Positions 1-5,362 are shown, counted from the stretch's first letter. The stretch is DNA of 8,666 nt from B1 sp044370475 (GCA_044370475.1 JBILVK010000118.1:1-8666), one strand, 5' to 3'. The notes: generated by a model not told the origin, from the letters alone. Translations and numbers: made by a program.

Positions 1-1
1 A

Positions 2-1162
2 TTTTTATGGGGATTAATTTCGATGTTGGTGGGTCTGGCTGTAGTGTTGGAGCTTACGGGGAATCATCACGTTTATCGTACTTTGTCTATGACCATTTTT
101 CGTGGGAAAATGGGTCCGGGCATTGACGAATTAAATGATTTTCCAACCCGTGCAATTGCCCATGGACAAGGCATTCCATGGCCCATGAGTATTAGATATG
201 GTGTGGCAAAGCCTGAGCCTGGTTTATTGGCTAAGGCCATAGAATTTGAAACGACTGCGCTTGTGGTTATTGAAAATGACAGCTTGGTTTATGAGCAATA
301 TTTTAGTGGGTACGATCAGGAGACTTTGAGCAATTCATTCTCTATGGCCAAGAGTTTTGTGGGTCTATTAATTGGGATGGCATTGAAGGATGGTTATATC
401 AAAAACTTAGATGAACCTATTGGCAATTATTTGCCCGAATTTAAGGAGGAGCCTTATGCTGGGATTACCATCAGGCATTTGTTGAGCATGAGCTCTGGTT
501 TAGATTTTAAAGAAAGCTATGGCAGTTTGTTTGGATGGCCAGCCAAGGCTTATTATGGCAATGATGTTAACGCCACAGTGATGAATGCCCCTAAGTTAAA
601 CGAGCCTGGCAAGGTATACGAGTACAAGGGTGGCGATACCCAATTACTGGGTATGATTTTAGAGAAAGTTTTGGGTAAGGAAAAGGTTTCTGATTATGCT
701 GCAAAATTGTGGCAAAAGATAGGTTCAGAAAGTGATGCCTTTTGGAGCTTAGATAAGGAAGACGGGATGGAAAAAGTGAGCTGCTGCTATTATGCCACTG
801 CACGCGATTTTGCGCGATTTGGCAAGCTTGTGATGCAATATGGCAAATGGAGCAATGAACAACTAATTGATAGCTCCTATATAGCTCAAAGCATGCAATT
901 AGCGCCAACTATAACCAAAGATGGCAAGGCAAATTCGCAGTACGGGTATCAGTGGTGGGTAATGAAGCACCAAAACATGGATGTTTTTTACGCGAGGGGT
1001 ATCAAGGGACAATACATTTTTTGCATTCCTCAAAAGAAGATGGTTATTGTTCGGTTGGGACATAAAAGAGCAGAGAAACAAGGAGAGGAATTACCCAAAG
1101 ACATCTTCGATTACCTCAATCTAGGCTTAGGTTTAAGCGACACTTTGGTTCGAACCAAATAA
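2..1162 (+). CDS. Serine hydrolase, beta-lactamase family (class C / NylB-like), 5'-partial
   Basis: Penicillin-binding-protein-like serine hydrolase, the fold shared by class C beta-lactamases, DD-peptidases, EstB-type esterases and 6-aminohexanoate-dimer hydrolase. Numbered from the ATG at 23, the nucleophile motif SxxK is SMAK at residues 107-110, and the HLLSMSSGL segment follows at 152-160. The position of the YxN motif is taken by Tyr-Lys-Gly (201-203) in EYKGGDTQLLG. The C-terminal strand GIKGQYIFCIP (326-336) stands where KTG/HTG lies, preceded by GYQWW (308-312). The frame is open to the left edge and encodes FLWGLIS before Met-23, so the hydrophobic N-terminus (signal anchor or signal peptide) runs on and the true start is probably outside the window. 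ATG 23 is only the first in-frame Met. The last codons overlap a 16-bp palindrome. The family is clear, but the substrate cannot be told, and antibiotic resistance should not be assumed. Confidence 0.9.
   Translation, partial: FLWGLISMLVGLAVVLELTGNHHVYRTLSMTIFRGKMGPGIDELNDFPTRAIAHGQGIPWPMSIRYGVAKPEPGLLAKAIEFETTALVVIENDSLVYEQYFSGYDQETLSNSFSMAKSFVGLLIGMALKDGYIKNLDEPIGNYLPEFKEEPYAGITIRHLLSMSSGLDFKESYGSLFGWPAKAYYGNDVNATVMNAPKLNEPGKVYEYKGGDTQLLGMILEKVLGKEKVSDYAAKLWQKIGSESDAFWSLDKEDGMEKVSCCYYATARDFARFGKLVMQYGKWSNEQLIDSSYIAQSMQLAPTITKDGKANSQYGYQWWVMKHQNMDVFYARGIKGQYIFCIPQKKMVIVRLGHKRAEKQGEELPKDIFDYLNLGLGLSDTLVRTK
1144..1159. repeat. Palindrome copy 1: 16-bp perfect palindrome around GGTTCGAACC
   Basis: TTTGGTTCGAACCAAA is perfectly self-complementary. 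It forms the last codons (Leu-Val-Arg-Thr-Lys) of the serine hydrolase, directly before its TAA. It is one of four exact copies of the GGTTCGAACC core in the window. Function unknown. Confidence 0.85.
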
Positions 1163-1198
1163 TGCTTTTACAAATACTATGGCAGGCAAAAGCATTAT
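1159..1198. repeat. 11-bp inverted repeat spanning the serine hydrolase stop codon
   Basis: ATAATGCTTTT (1159-1169) and AAAAGCATTAT (1188-1198) are perfect inverted copies around an 18-nt loop. The left arm includes the stop codon and abuts the 16-bp palindrome ending at 1159. It could fold in the 3' end of the mRNA and protect it or stop transcription. No T-run follows either arm, so it does not fit a standard intrinsic terminator. Confidence 0.6.
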
Positions 1199-1274
1199 CA
1201 AAACTAAGGTATGTCTGAACCAATTATTTTGCTAGCTAAGTAATTTTTATAAAACATTGTCATGAGCCATTTAA

Positions 1275-1946
1275 ATGAACTACGGTAAATCACTTTTTAT
1301 TTTAATCATTTTGCTAATTGGACAAAATGTTATTGCTCAAAAAAAGCAGATAATACTTAGAATTGACACCTTAGTGCAAAAAGACTATTATCAAGACTTT
1401 TTTATAAAGACACAGAAAAGCAAGATGTTTATGCCATATCTAATGAGTGATAGCGCCTGCAAGGTTGACTATCGCACCAATAGTTTGACATGCAAAATTA
1501 TTATTCTTGACGACTCCACTACAATTCAAATTTCACTTGATGAGAAAGGAGGATATTTAGAATTAAGTAACTTATTTAAATTAAACTCTGACACCTTAAG
1601 AATTTCAAAATACATAGTATTTGACAGACCATACCCTGATACAAATTGGACAACTACTAGTTATTGGTATGAAGAGGCAAATACTTTGGGGGAAAATTTT
1701 AAAAACACTAGAAAATTTTCTATAGACAAAGTAAAGGCAAAGTATCTTACTCCACTTGAAACCAAGTATGTGATAAACGGAGAAACATATTCAGGAACAA
1801 CATCATGGCAAAAGGCAAATTTTGAAAGTGTTACCAAGTTCCATGGACGTGGACAGACGGGATTATTAAAAGGCAGGCGTCAATTTTACTTTCATGGAAC
1901 AAAGTGGTCTACGGTAACTGTAAATACCATTCACCTAAGGCTGTAA
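1275..1946 (+). CDS. Secreted or periplasmic protein of unknown function
   Basis: Not recognised. The 223-aa product begins with a clear signal peptide: Lys at residue 5, the hydrophobic run LFILIILLIG, then NVIA before Gln-22. The predicted mature protein is about 202 residues and rich in Thr, Lys, Tyr and aromatic residues, which suggests a mostly beta-strand fold. The C-terminus (about 190-223) is basic and Gly-rich, then Thr/Val-rich. There is no lipobox Cys after the signal, no C-terminal T9SS domain and no catalytic motif I can name. Codons look visibly more A/T-rich than those of the serine hydrolase upstream, which may mark a recently acquired or weakly conserved gene. It starts 112 bp after the hydrolase stop, with an A/T-rich leader that includes TAATTTTT (1241-1248) as a weak -7 candidate. 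Co-transcription with the hydrolase is uncertain. The start at 1275 is chosen because the signal peptide begins there. Confidence 0.7.
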   Translation: MNYGKSLFILIILLIGQNVIAQKKQIILRIDTLVQKDYYQDFFIKTQKSKMFMPYLMSDSACKVDYRTNSLTCKIIILDDSTTIQISLDEKGGYLELSNLFKLNSDTLRISKYIVFDRPYPDTNWTTTSYWYEEANTLGENFKNTRKFSIDKVKAKYLTPLETKYVINGETYSGTTSWQKANFESVTKFHGRGQTGLLKGRRQFYFHGTKWSTVTVNTIHLRL

Positions 1947-2089
1947 AATGGCTTATAACAACACCTAACCTCAAATGTCCTGATGTTATTTGAATGCGAT
2001 TTTTTCTATATTTGATAAGCAGTTTTAGGCAAGGGTGGGCGAAACTGAATCATCTGCAGTTTGCTGTCAAAATATTCATTCAAGGGTTT

Positions 2090-2167
2090 GGGTTGAACCA
2101 AATATAACTTTTACAGAGTCTTTTTTGCAAGTGGTAATCTAAGCAAATCTCAGGGTTGAACCAAATA
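2090..2167. repeat. Two direct repeats GGGTTGAACCAAATA, 63 bp apart
   Basis: The 15-mer occurs at 2090-2104 and again at 2153-2167. Similarity continues loosely into the T-rich DNA after each copy (ATAACTTTTACAG versus AAATTTTAGAAT). The GGTTGAACC core looks like the GGTTCGAACC palindrome with its central C deleted. The DNA after the first copy also resembles that after the palindrome at the end of the serine hydrolase gene (CAAATA, 2-3 bases, CTTTTACA). Confidence 0.7.
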
Positions 2168-2195
2168 AAATTTTAGAATATTTCTTCTTTAAGAT

Positions 2196-2207
2196 TGGCT
2201 TAAGCCA
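2196..2207. repeat. 12-bp perfect palindrome TGGCTTAAGCCA
   Basis: Perfectly self-complementary, in the spacer about 25 bp beyond the stop of the WG-like gene. It has the same GG-N6-CC outline as the GGTTCGAACC element but a different centre (CTTAAG). It may be a diverged relative or chance. Confidence 0.4.
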
Positions 2208-2232
2208 CGTATGGATTGAAACTGGGGCGGAA

Positions 2233-2655
2233 TTAATCTCTTACGTCGACGAGGTATTCTACGTTTTCGGGAGCGGTGCCTGTGATTTTAACGAGGCCTT
2301 TTTTGCCTTTGCGGGTGAGGATAACGAGGCCATCTTTGTTGGTGCCTATGTAATCATAAATGGGATCTAACAAGATTTCGCCTTGCTCGTTAATTAAACC
2401 TAAGAGTCCAATATTTTCTACGCGAGCCAAACCTTTTTCGAAAGGATATACTTGATCAAATTCTGGTTTTATGACCTCTTCACCTTGCATATCAATAAAG
2501 CCCATTTTTCCATTTTTAATAACCTTTGCGCGGCCATTTTTAAATGGATAAATTACGTCGTATCCCTTCAACATTTTGCCTCCAACTTTTTTCTGGGCAA
2601 ATGCATCTATATTGGTAAAACAGATAACTGCTAATAGTATTAAGATTATTCTCAT
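2233..2655 (-). CDS. Small secreted WG-repeat-like protein
   Basis: 140-aa exported protein made almost entirely of degenerate WG (KWG/beta-hairpin) repeats. Residues 1-20 are a signal peptide ending DAFA before Gln-21. Three units follow at about 32-66 (YPFKNGRAKV...GFID.QGEEVIKPEF), 67-100 (YPFEKGLARV...GLINEQGEILLDPIY) and 101-126 (DGLVILTRKGKKGLVK). The pattern of aromatic-Pro-Phe, Gly-x-Ala-x-Val, Gly-(Phe/Leu)-Ile-(Asp/Asn), Gln-Gly-Glu is that of WG-repeat proteins. The tryptophan that names the repeat is replaced by Met, Leu and Lys, and the protein is much shorter than most family members. These repeats are thought to bind proteins or ligands; no enzyme function is visible. A GTG lies directly before the ATG at 2655, and I prefer the ATG. 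The gene diverges from the DUF308 gene and has its own -7 box. Confidence 0.8.
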   Translation of the reverse strand: MRIILILLAVICFTNIDAFAQKKVGGKMLKGYDVIYPFKNGRAKVIKNGKMGFIDMQGEEVIKPEFDQVYPFEKGLARVENIGLLGLINEQGEILLDPIYDYIGTNKDGLVILTRKGKKGLVKITGTAPENVEYLVDVRD

Positions 2656-2688
2656 CACGCGGCGAATTTAATTTATTTCGTCTTAAAA

Positions 2689-2696
2689 CAAAGTTA
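2689..2696 (-). promoter_or_regulatory. Predicted Bacteroidota -7 box for the WG-like gene
   Basis: Read on the - strand this is TAACTTTG, an exact match to the Bacteroidota -7 consensus TAnnTTTG, 33 bp upstream of the ATG at 2655. The -33 position (around 2716-2719) has no good TTG, so the box is judged on the -7 match and its intergenic position. Confidence 0.45.
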
Positions 2697-2720
2697 GAAA
2701 ATCAATAATCTGCGAATGAA

Positions 2721-2751
2721 TTTGTTTTTTTTAGGCAGAATGGTACTTTTA
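2721..2751 (+). promoter_or_regulatory. Predicted Bacteroidota promoter for the DUF308-alkB operon
   Basis: TTTG (2721-2724) is followed after exactly 19 bp by TACTTTTA (2744-2751). This fits the -33 TTG / 19-bp spacer / -7 TAnnTTTG arrangement except for the last G. Transcription would start only a few bases before the ATG at 2766. It lies back to back with the -7 box of the divergent WG-like gene. Confidence 0.5.
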
Positions 2752-2765
2752 TAAAAAATTAATCT

Positions 2766-3329
2766 ATGGAATCGTTCAGAAAAAGTTCGGGTTGGGCCCT
2801 TGTTGTAAGAGGAATTCTCTTTATGTTATTTGGTTTTTTGGTACTGTTTATGGAGTCGAAAACCATTTACGGACCCATGAATTTTTTAGGTATTATTTTG
2901 TTGGTTTCTGGGGGACTGTATTTTGTCCTTTCGCTTATGTTGCGCAAATCGAACAAAGCTTGGTTTTATGGCCTACTTTGGGGCATTATTGACCTGGCAA
3001 CGGGCGGCTATGTAATGCTTAATATGTCGAGGGCCACAGATATTTTCACTGATATTATTGGGGTATTTGCAATTATCATGGGAATTTCCATTCTGGTTTC
3101 CTCTTATTTTATTCCAGGATACCGCATTTTACTTTATATCAACGCCATTGTTTCTGGAAGTTTTGGCTTTTTAATTTTAACGAACCCAACCCTTGGTCGC
3201 CTCGACTTTTTGGTAGGGCTTTACGGATTGCTTTTGGGCATGTTTGTTGCGTACTCGGGCTATGCCATTATTACTTGGAAGAAGAAAGAAGTAGAGAAAC
3301 CAGCAGGAATAGCCGAAGATTCCAAGTAA
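2766..3329 (+). CDS. DUF308 / HdeD-family six-helix membrane protein
   Basis: 187-aa integral inner-membrane protein with six predicted helices at about 10-29, 38-58, 66-87, 93-115, 119-139 and 146-169, in three pairs, and a charged cytoplasmic tail (WKKKEVEKPA...). The regular helix pairs with small loops, the N-terminal charged segment before GWALVVRGILFMLFGF and the repeated G-(I/L)-x-x-(I/L)-x-S-G pattern match the DUF308/HdeD family. HdeD is linked to acid resistance in E. coli, but the molecular role of the family is not established and should not be transferred. It is the first gene of a likely two-gene operon: the alkB-type gene begins 12 bp after its stop. ATG 2766 follows the predicted promoter by 14 bp. 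Confidence 0.85.
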   Translation: MESFRKSSGWALVVRGILFMLFGFLVLFMESKTIYGPMNFLGIILLVSGGLYFVLSLMLRKSNKAWFYGLLWGIIDLATGGYVMLNMSRATDIFTDIIGVFAIIMGISILVSSYFIPGYRILLYINAIVSGSFGFLILTNPTLGRLDFLVGLYGLLLGMFVAYSGYAIITWKKKEVEKPAGIAEDSK

Positions 3330-3341
3330 ATTTTGCACATA

Positions 3342-4355
3342 ATGCTTCAAGGAAAATCGAGAAATCTTCTTTATTTATTTAGCCTTACGCCCAGCCTATT
3401 TTGCCTATATGGCAATTTACATGGTGAGTGGTACACCCTTGGCAATACCCTGTATTCATTGGGCTTTCTGGCTGCCATAGAATGGTTCAGCAAACCCATT
3501 GGTTCGAACCAATCCACCCATAAAGATGATATTATACCGCAGCTAATTCTTCTCTTGCATATCCCTTTCCAATTAGCAAGTGTAGGAAGTTTTATATACG
3601 GAATACAAAGTGGTATTGTATCAGATTATTGGATGATAACGGCTGCCATCAGTACTGGCATCAATTCAGGTTCTTCTGCAATTGTGGTATCGCATGAATT
3701 GATTCACCGCAAAAATAAAATAGAAAATTTCCTTGGCCGGTGGCTTTTATTTACGGCTGGTAACATGTACTTTTTTGTAGATCATTTGAAGGTACATCAC
3801 AAATGGGTTGGAACGCCCAAAGACCATGCTACTGCTAGGTTAAACGAAAACCTATACTCGTTTTTCCTACGTTCAACTTTTGGCCAATTTACCGGCGCCA
3901 TTCAATTAGAAAATGAGCGATTAAAGAAAGAAGGAAAAAGCAATTGGCTTTTGAATCATTATGTTTATAGGCAATTAATTTTGCACTCTATTTTTGATAC
4001 TTGCGTCTATTTTTATGGCGGAATACTCTTGGTTGCACTTTGGTTTTTGCATTGTATTGTTGCTAATTTTTTATTGGAGTATGTAAATTATGTGCAACAT
4101 TATGGACTGAATCGACCAGAAAAATCGAGGGTTACCGAGGAGCACAGTTGGGAGAGTGATTTGTTTGTGAGCAGGTTTGTATTGGTTGATTTGAGTAGGC
4201 ATGCAGACCATCATTACTATGCTTCAAAACCCTACCACACTTTGGTGAATTATGAAAATAGTCCGAAAATGCCAAGCGGTTATGCGGGCATGTTTTTATT
4301 GGCAGCCATCCCTCCTATTTGGTTTAAGGTGATTCATAAAAAGATGAACTTATAA
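3342..4355 (+). CDS. alkB: AlkB-type non-haem di-iron membrane monooxygenase (alkane 1-monooxygenase family)
   Basis: Membrane monooxygenase predicted to hydroxylate the end of an alkane or alkyl chain using O2 and electrons from a rubredoxin/reductase pair. Numbered from ATG 3342 (337 aa), all the iron-binding histidine boxes are present: HELIH (118-122), HLKVHH (148-153) and HADHH (287-291). The family signature NYVQHYGL (249-256) also fits the AlkB form NYxEHYG with Gln for Glu, and His-299 follows. Hydrophobic segments around 10-45, 65-110 and 220-250 are in the expected places. It is shorter than the roughly 400-aa Pseudomonas enzyme, mainly at the N-terminus. A TTG nine bases earlier (3333) could also start it; the ATG is preferred. 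No rubredoxin gene is visible nearby. It is co-directional with the DUF308 gene (12-bp gap) and converges on the rluE-like gene with a 6-bp overlap. A 16-bp palindrome lies in its 5' part. The exact substrate is not known. Confidence 0.9.
   Translation: MLQGKSRNLLYLFSLTPSLFCLYGNLHGEWYTLGNTLYSLGFLAAIEWFSKPIGSNQSTHKDDIIPQLILLLHIPFQLASVGSFIYGIQSGIVSDYWMITAAISTGINSGSSAIVVSHELIHRKNKIENFLGRWLLFTAGNMYFFVDHLKVHHKWVGTPKDHATARLNENLYSFFLRSTFGQFTGAIQLENERLKKEGKSNWLLNHYVYRQLILHSIFDTCVYFYGGILLVALWFLHCIVANFLLEYVNYVQHYGLNRPEKSRVTEEHSWESDLFVSRFVLVDLSRHADHHYYASKPYHTLVNYENSPKMPSGYAGMFLLAAIPPIWFKVIHKKMNL
3498..3513. repeat. Palindrome copy 2: 16-bp perfect palindrome inside alkB
   Basis: ATTGGTTCGAACCAAT is perfectly self-complementary. 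It is read as Ile-Gly-Ser-Asn-Gln in the alkB-type gene, in a polar loop (about residues 53-57) between the N-terminal membrane segments. The core begins at codon position 1 here, unlike copies 1 and 3, so the DNA sequence rather than one peptide is what recurs. Confidence 0.85.
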
Positions 4356-4934
4356 ACTAAAGGGAATTACGGATGGCAATTGCTGCACCTCTCCTACTTT
4401 TAAATTGCCCAAGGTAATTGTGTTTATGCGCACGCGCACCAATCGTAAAGTTGGAAAACCAACGGCAGCTGTCATCTTTCTTACTTGTCTAAATTTACCT
4501 TCGGTAAGGCAAATAGACACCCAGCAATAAGGTCGGTGTTTGCCTGCTCTGGTAGGTGGAAATCTGGCCTCAAAATGCGGTTCTTCAGCTAATTTTTTCA
4601 CGCTACAAGGTTTGGTTCGAACCGACTCTTTTTTTACCACAATATCTAAACCCGCCTCCATTTGAGCGATAGCCTCAGCGGTAATATCTCCATCTAATTG
4701 CACATAATATTCTTTCTCAAAACTGGCACCATTTACATAGGCCATTAGCTTGCTGTTGGAGCTCATTAGCAAGAGCCCTTCGCTGTCTTCATCTAAGCGC
4801 CCAATGGGATGTACGCCCTCTGGGAAAGGGTATAAAGAAAGTAGTCCGCGCTTGCCCGGCAAATTGCTGGGAGGCACACGTAGACTAATGATTCCATAAG
4901 GCTTATAGAGCATAAAGTGCTGATGGGTTTCCAT
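4350..4934 (-). CDS. rluE: 23S rRNA pseudouridine synthase, RluE-like (RsuA/RluB/E/F family)
   Basis: Converts a uridine in rRNA to pseudouridine; E. coli RluE acts on 23S rRNA U2457. The 194-aa protein has no S4 domain, which separates RluE from RsuA, RluB and RluF. Motifs in order: FMLYKPYGIIS (7-17), the catalytic loop GRLDEDSEGLLL (45-56) with Asp-48 as nucleophile, EKEYYVQLDG (73-82), and TEGKFRQVRKM (144-154) followed by GFPTLRLVRVRI (159-170), the family's C-terminal signature. The ATG at 4934 puts the start seven residues before the first conserved block and behind a good -7 box. Its mRNA converges on alkB: both genes end in the palindrome TTATAA, each read as Leu-stop. A GGTTCGAACC copy at 4614-4623 encodes Val-Arg-Thr in the less conserved segment between the catalytic core and the C-terminal motif. 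The RluE assignment within the family is likely but not proven. Confidence 0.88.
   Translation of the reverse strand: METHQHFMLYKPYGIISLRVPPSNLPGKRGLLSLYPFPEGVHPIGRLDEDSEGLLLMSSNSKLMAYVNGASFEKEYYVQLDGDITAEAIAQMEAGLDIVVKKESVRTKPCSVKKLAEEPHFEARFPPTRAGKHRPYCWVSICLTEGKFRQVRKMTAAVGFPTLRLVRVRINTITLGNLKVGEVQQLPSVIPFSL
4614..4623. repeat. Palindrome copy 3: GGTTCGAACC inside rluE-like gene
   Basis: Exact 10-bp core with an AAA flank on one side only. On the - strand it is read Ser-Val-Arg-Thr-Lys, the same codon phase and nearly the same peptide as copy 1 at the end of the serine hydrolase. Confidence 0.8.
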
Positions 4935-4944
4935 TTTAAAAGTT

Positions 4945-4952
4945 CAAAATTA
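4945..4952 (-). promoter_or_regulatory. Predicted -7 box for the rluE-like gene
   Basis: On the - strand this is TAATTTTG, an exact fit to TAnnTTTG, 10 bp upstream of ATG 4934, which implies a nearly leaderless mRNA. No clear TTG lies at the -33 position. A perfect 8-bp inverted repeat (4959-4966 and 4990-4997) covers the -33 area. Confidence 0.4.
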
Positions 4953-4958
4953 TTTGTT

Positions 4959-4997
4959 CAATGAGCTTAATATTAACTGTTTTTTAGTGGCTCATTG
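4959..4997. repeat. 8-bp inverted repeat upstream of rluE-like gene
   Basis: CAATGAGC (4959-4966) and GCTCATTG (4990-4997) are perfect inverted copies with a 23-bp spacer. They lie just upstream of the predicted rluE -7 box. This could be a regulator-binding site or part of the transcript end of the gene upstream; chance cannot be excluded. Confidence 0.35.
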
Positions 4998-5104
4998 CCA
5001 TAGCTATGCTAAGTGTAATTTAGTTTGTTTACCAATCCAAATTTAGGGTGTATTTTATATTCGTTCCTTTTGGGGTGTAAACAATTTTAAAAAAATTGCG
5101 CTAG

Positions 5105-5138
5105 AAAACTGCAACTATAAATGCTTTAAAGGTTGCAG
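5105..5138 (-). terminator. Possible intrinsic terminator after the DUF3820 gene
   Basis: On the - strand CTGCAAC (5138-5132) pairs with GTTGCAG (5115-5109) and is followed at once by TTTT (5108-5105). The stem overlaps the last codons and the first base of the TAG stop complex. The 16-nt loop is long and contains CTTTAAAG. An A/T-only inverted repeat, CAATTTT/AAAATTG (5082-5098), lies just beyond. This would end the scoB-DUF3820 transcript. Confidence 0.45.
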
Positions 5139-5336
5139 CAAATGCTCCAAGCCATTCAATCTAATTTCGTAAAGTGTTTCTAATTGCTGACCCAATTTAC
5201 CTTTTGGAAAACCGTTTCGTTGGATCCATTCGAGGTAATGCACAGGCAGGTTCATCAGTAAGGTTCCCTTGTATTTTCCGTAAGGCATGGGCGTTCTTAC
5301 TATCCCTAGCAAAATATCTTGGGCACTGTATTCCAT
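5115..5336 (-). CDS. Small DUF3820-family protein
   Basis: 73-aa soluble protein that matches the compact DUF3820 pattern (some members are annotated 'putative quorum-sensing-regulated virulence factor'). MPYGKYKGTLLMNLP (17-31) is followed by HYLEWIQRNGFPKGKLG (33-49) and the C-terminal helix LETLYEIRLNGLEHLL (52-67). The biochemical role of the family is unknown, and the virulence label should not be transferred. No signal peptide or membrane segment. The gene begins 26 bp after the scoB stop in the same direction, so co-transcription is likely. A GGTTCGAACC palindrome fills part of that short spacer, 8 bp upstream of the ATG. The ATG at 5336 is chosen because it gives the full family length. 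Confidence 0.82.
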   Translation of the reverse strand: MEYSAQDILLGIVRTPMPYGKYKGTLLMNLPVHYLEWIQRNGFPKGKLGQQLETLYEIRLNGLEHLLQPLKHL

Positions 5337-5344
5337 TTATTTTC

Positions 5345-5354
5345 GGTTCGAACC
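5345..5354. repeat. Palindrome copy 4: GGTTCGAACC in the scoB-DUF3820 spacer
   Basis: Exact copy of the 10-bp core in the 26-bp gap between the scoB stop (5363) and the DUF3820 start (5336). On the - strand the flanks read ATT before it and GAAA after it. In mRNA it could pair with itself only as a tight hairpin, so a DNA-level role or inter-transcript pairing is more natural. Confidence 0.8.
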
Positions 5355-5362
5355 AATATAAA

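Larger units (their letters stand above)
1947..2232. other. Gene-poor spacer with short repeats and palindromes
   Basis: No convincing reading frame on either strand. The stretch lies between two convergent genes (the 223-aa protein ending at 1946 and the WG-like protein ending at 2233), so it should hold their 3' ends. It contains two direct copies of GGGTTGAACCAAATA and the 12-bp palindrome TGGCTTAAGCCA. I see no hairpin plus T-run that would make a clear terminator, and no tRNA or other RNA gene. Confidence 0.6.

Noticed and set aside
591..1081. Reading frames antisense to the serine hydrolase (105 and 60 aa)
   Set aside because: Cys/His/Ser-rich products with no domain, antisense to well-supported catalytic and structural motifs.
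1147..1156. GGTTCGAACC as the T-arm of a tRNA
   Set aside because: The sequence resembles a T-loop, but no acceptor, D or anticodon stem can be drawn around any copy, and three of the exact copies lie inside solid protein-coding genes.
23..1162. Antibiotic-resistance beta-lactamase
   Set aside because: The SxxK fold is clear, but the second motif is YKG and the third is GIKGQ, closer to NylB/esterase-like hydrolases. Resistance activity is not supported.
2432..2444. CCTTTTTCGAAAGG-like hairpin in the WG-like gene
   Set aside because: It encodes the conserved Pro-Phe-Glu-Lys-Gly of the repeat unit and lies well inside coding sequence.
3498..3513. LexA/SOS box
   Set aside because: The Gram-positive-type box has GAAC and GTTC in the opposite orientation with a 4-base gap, and alkB and the other genes bearing copies are not SOS genes.
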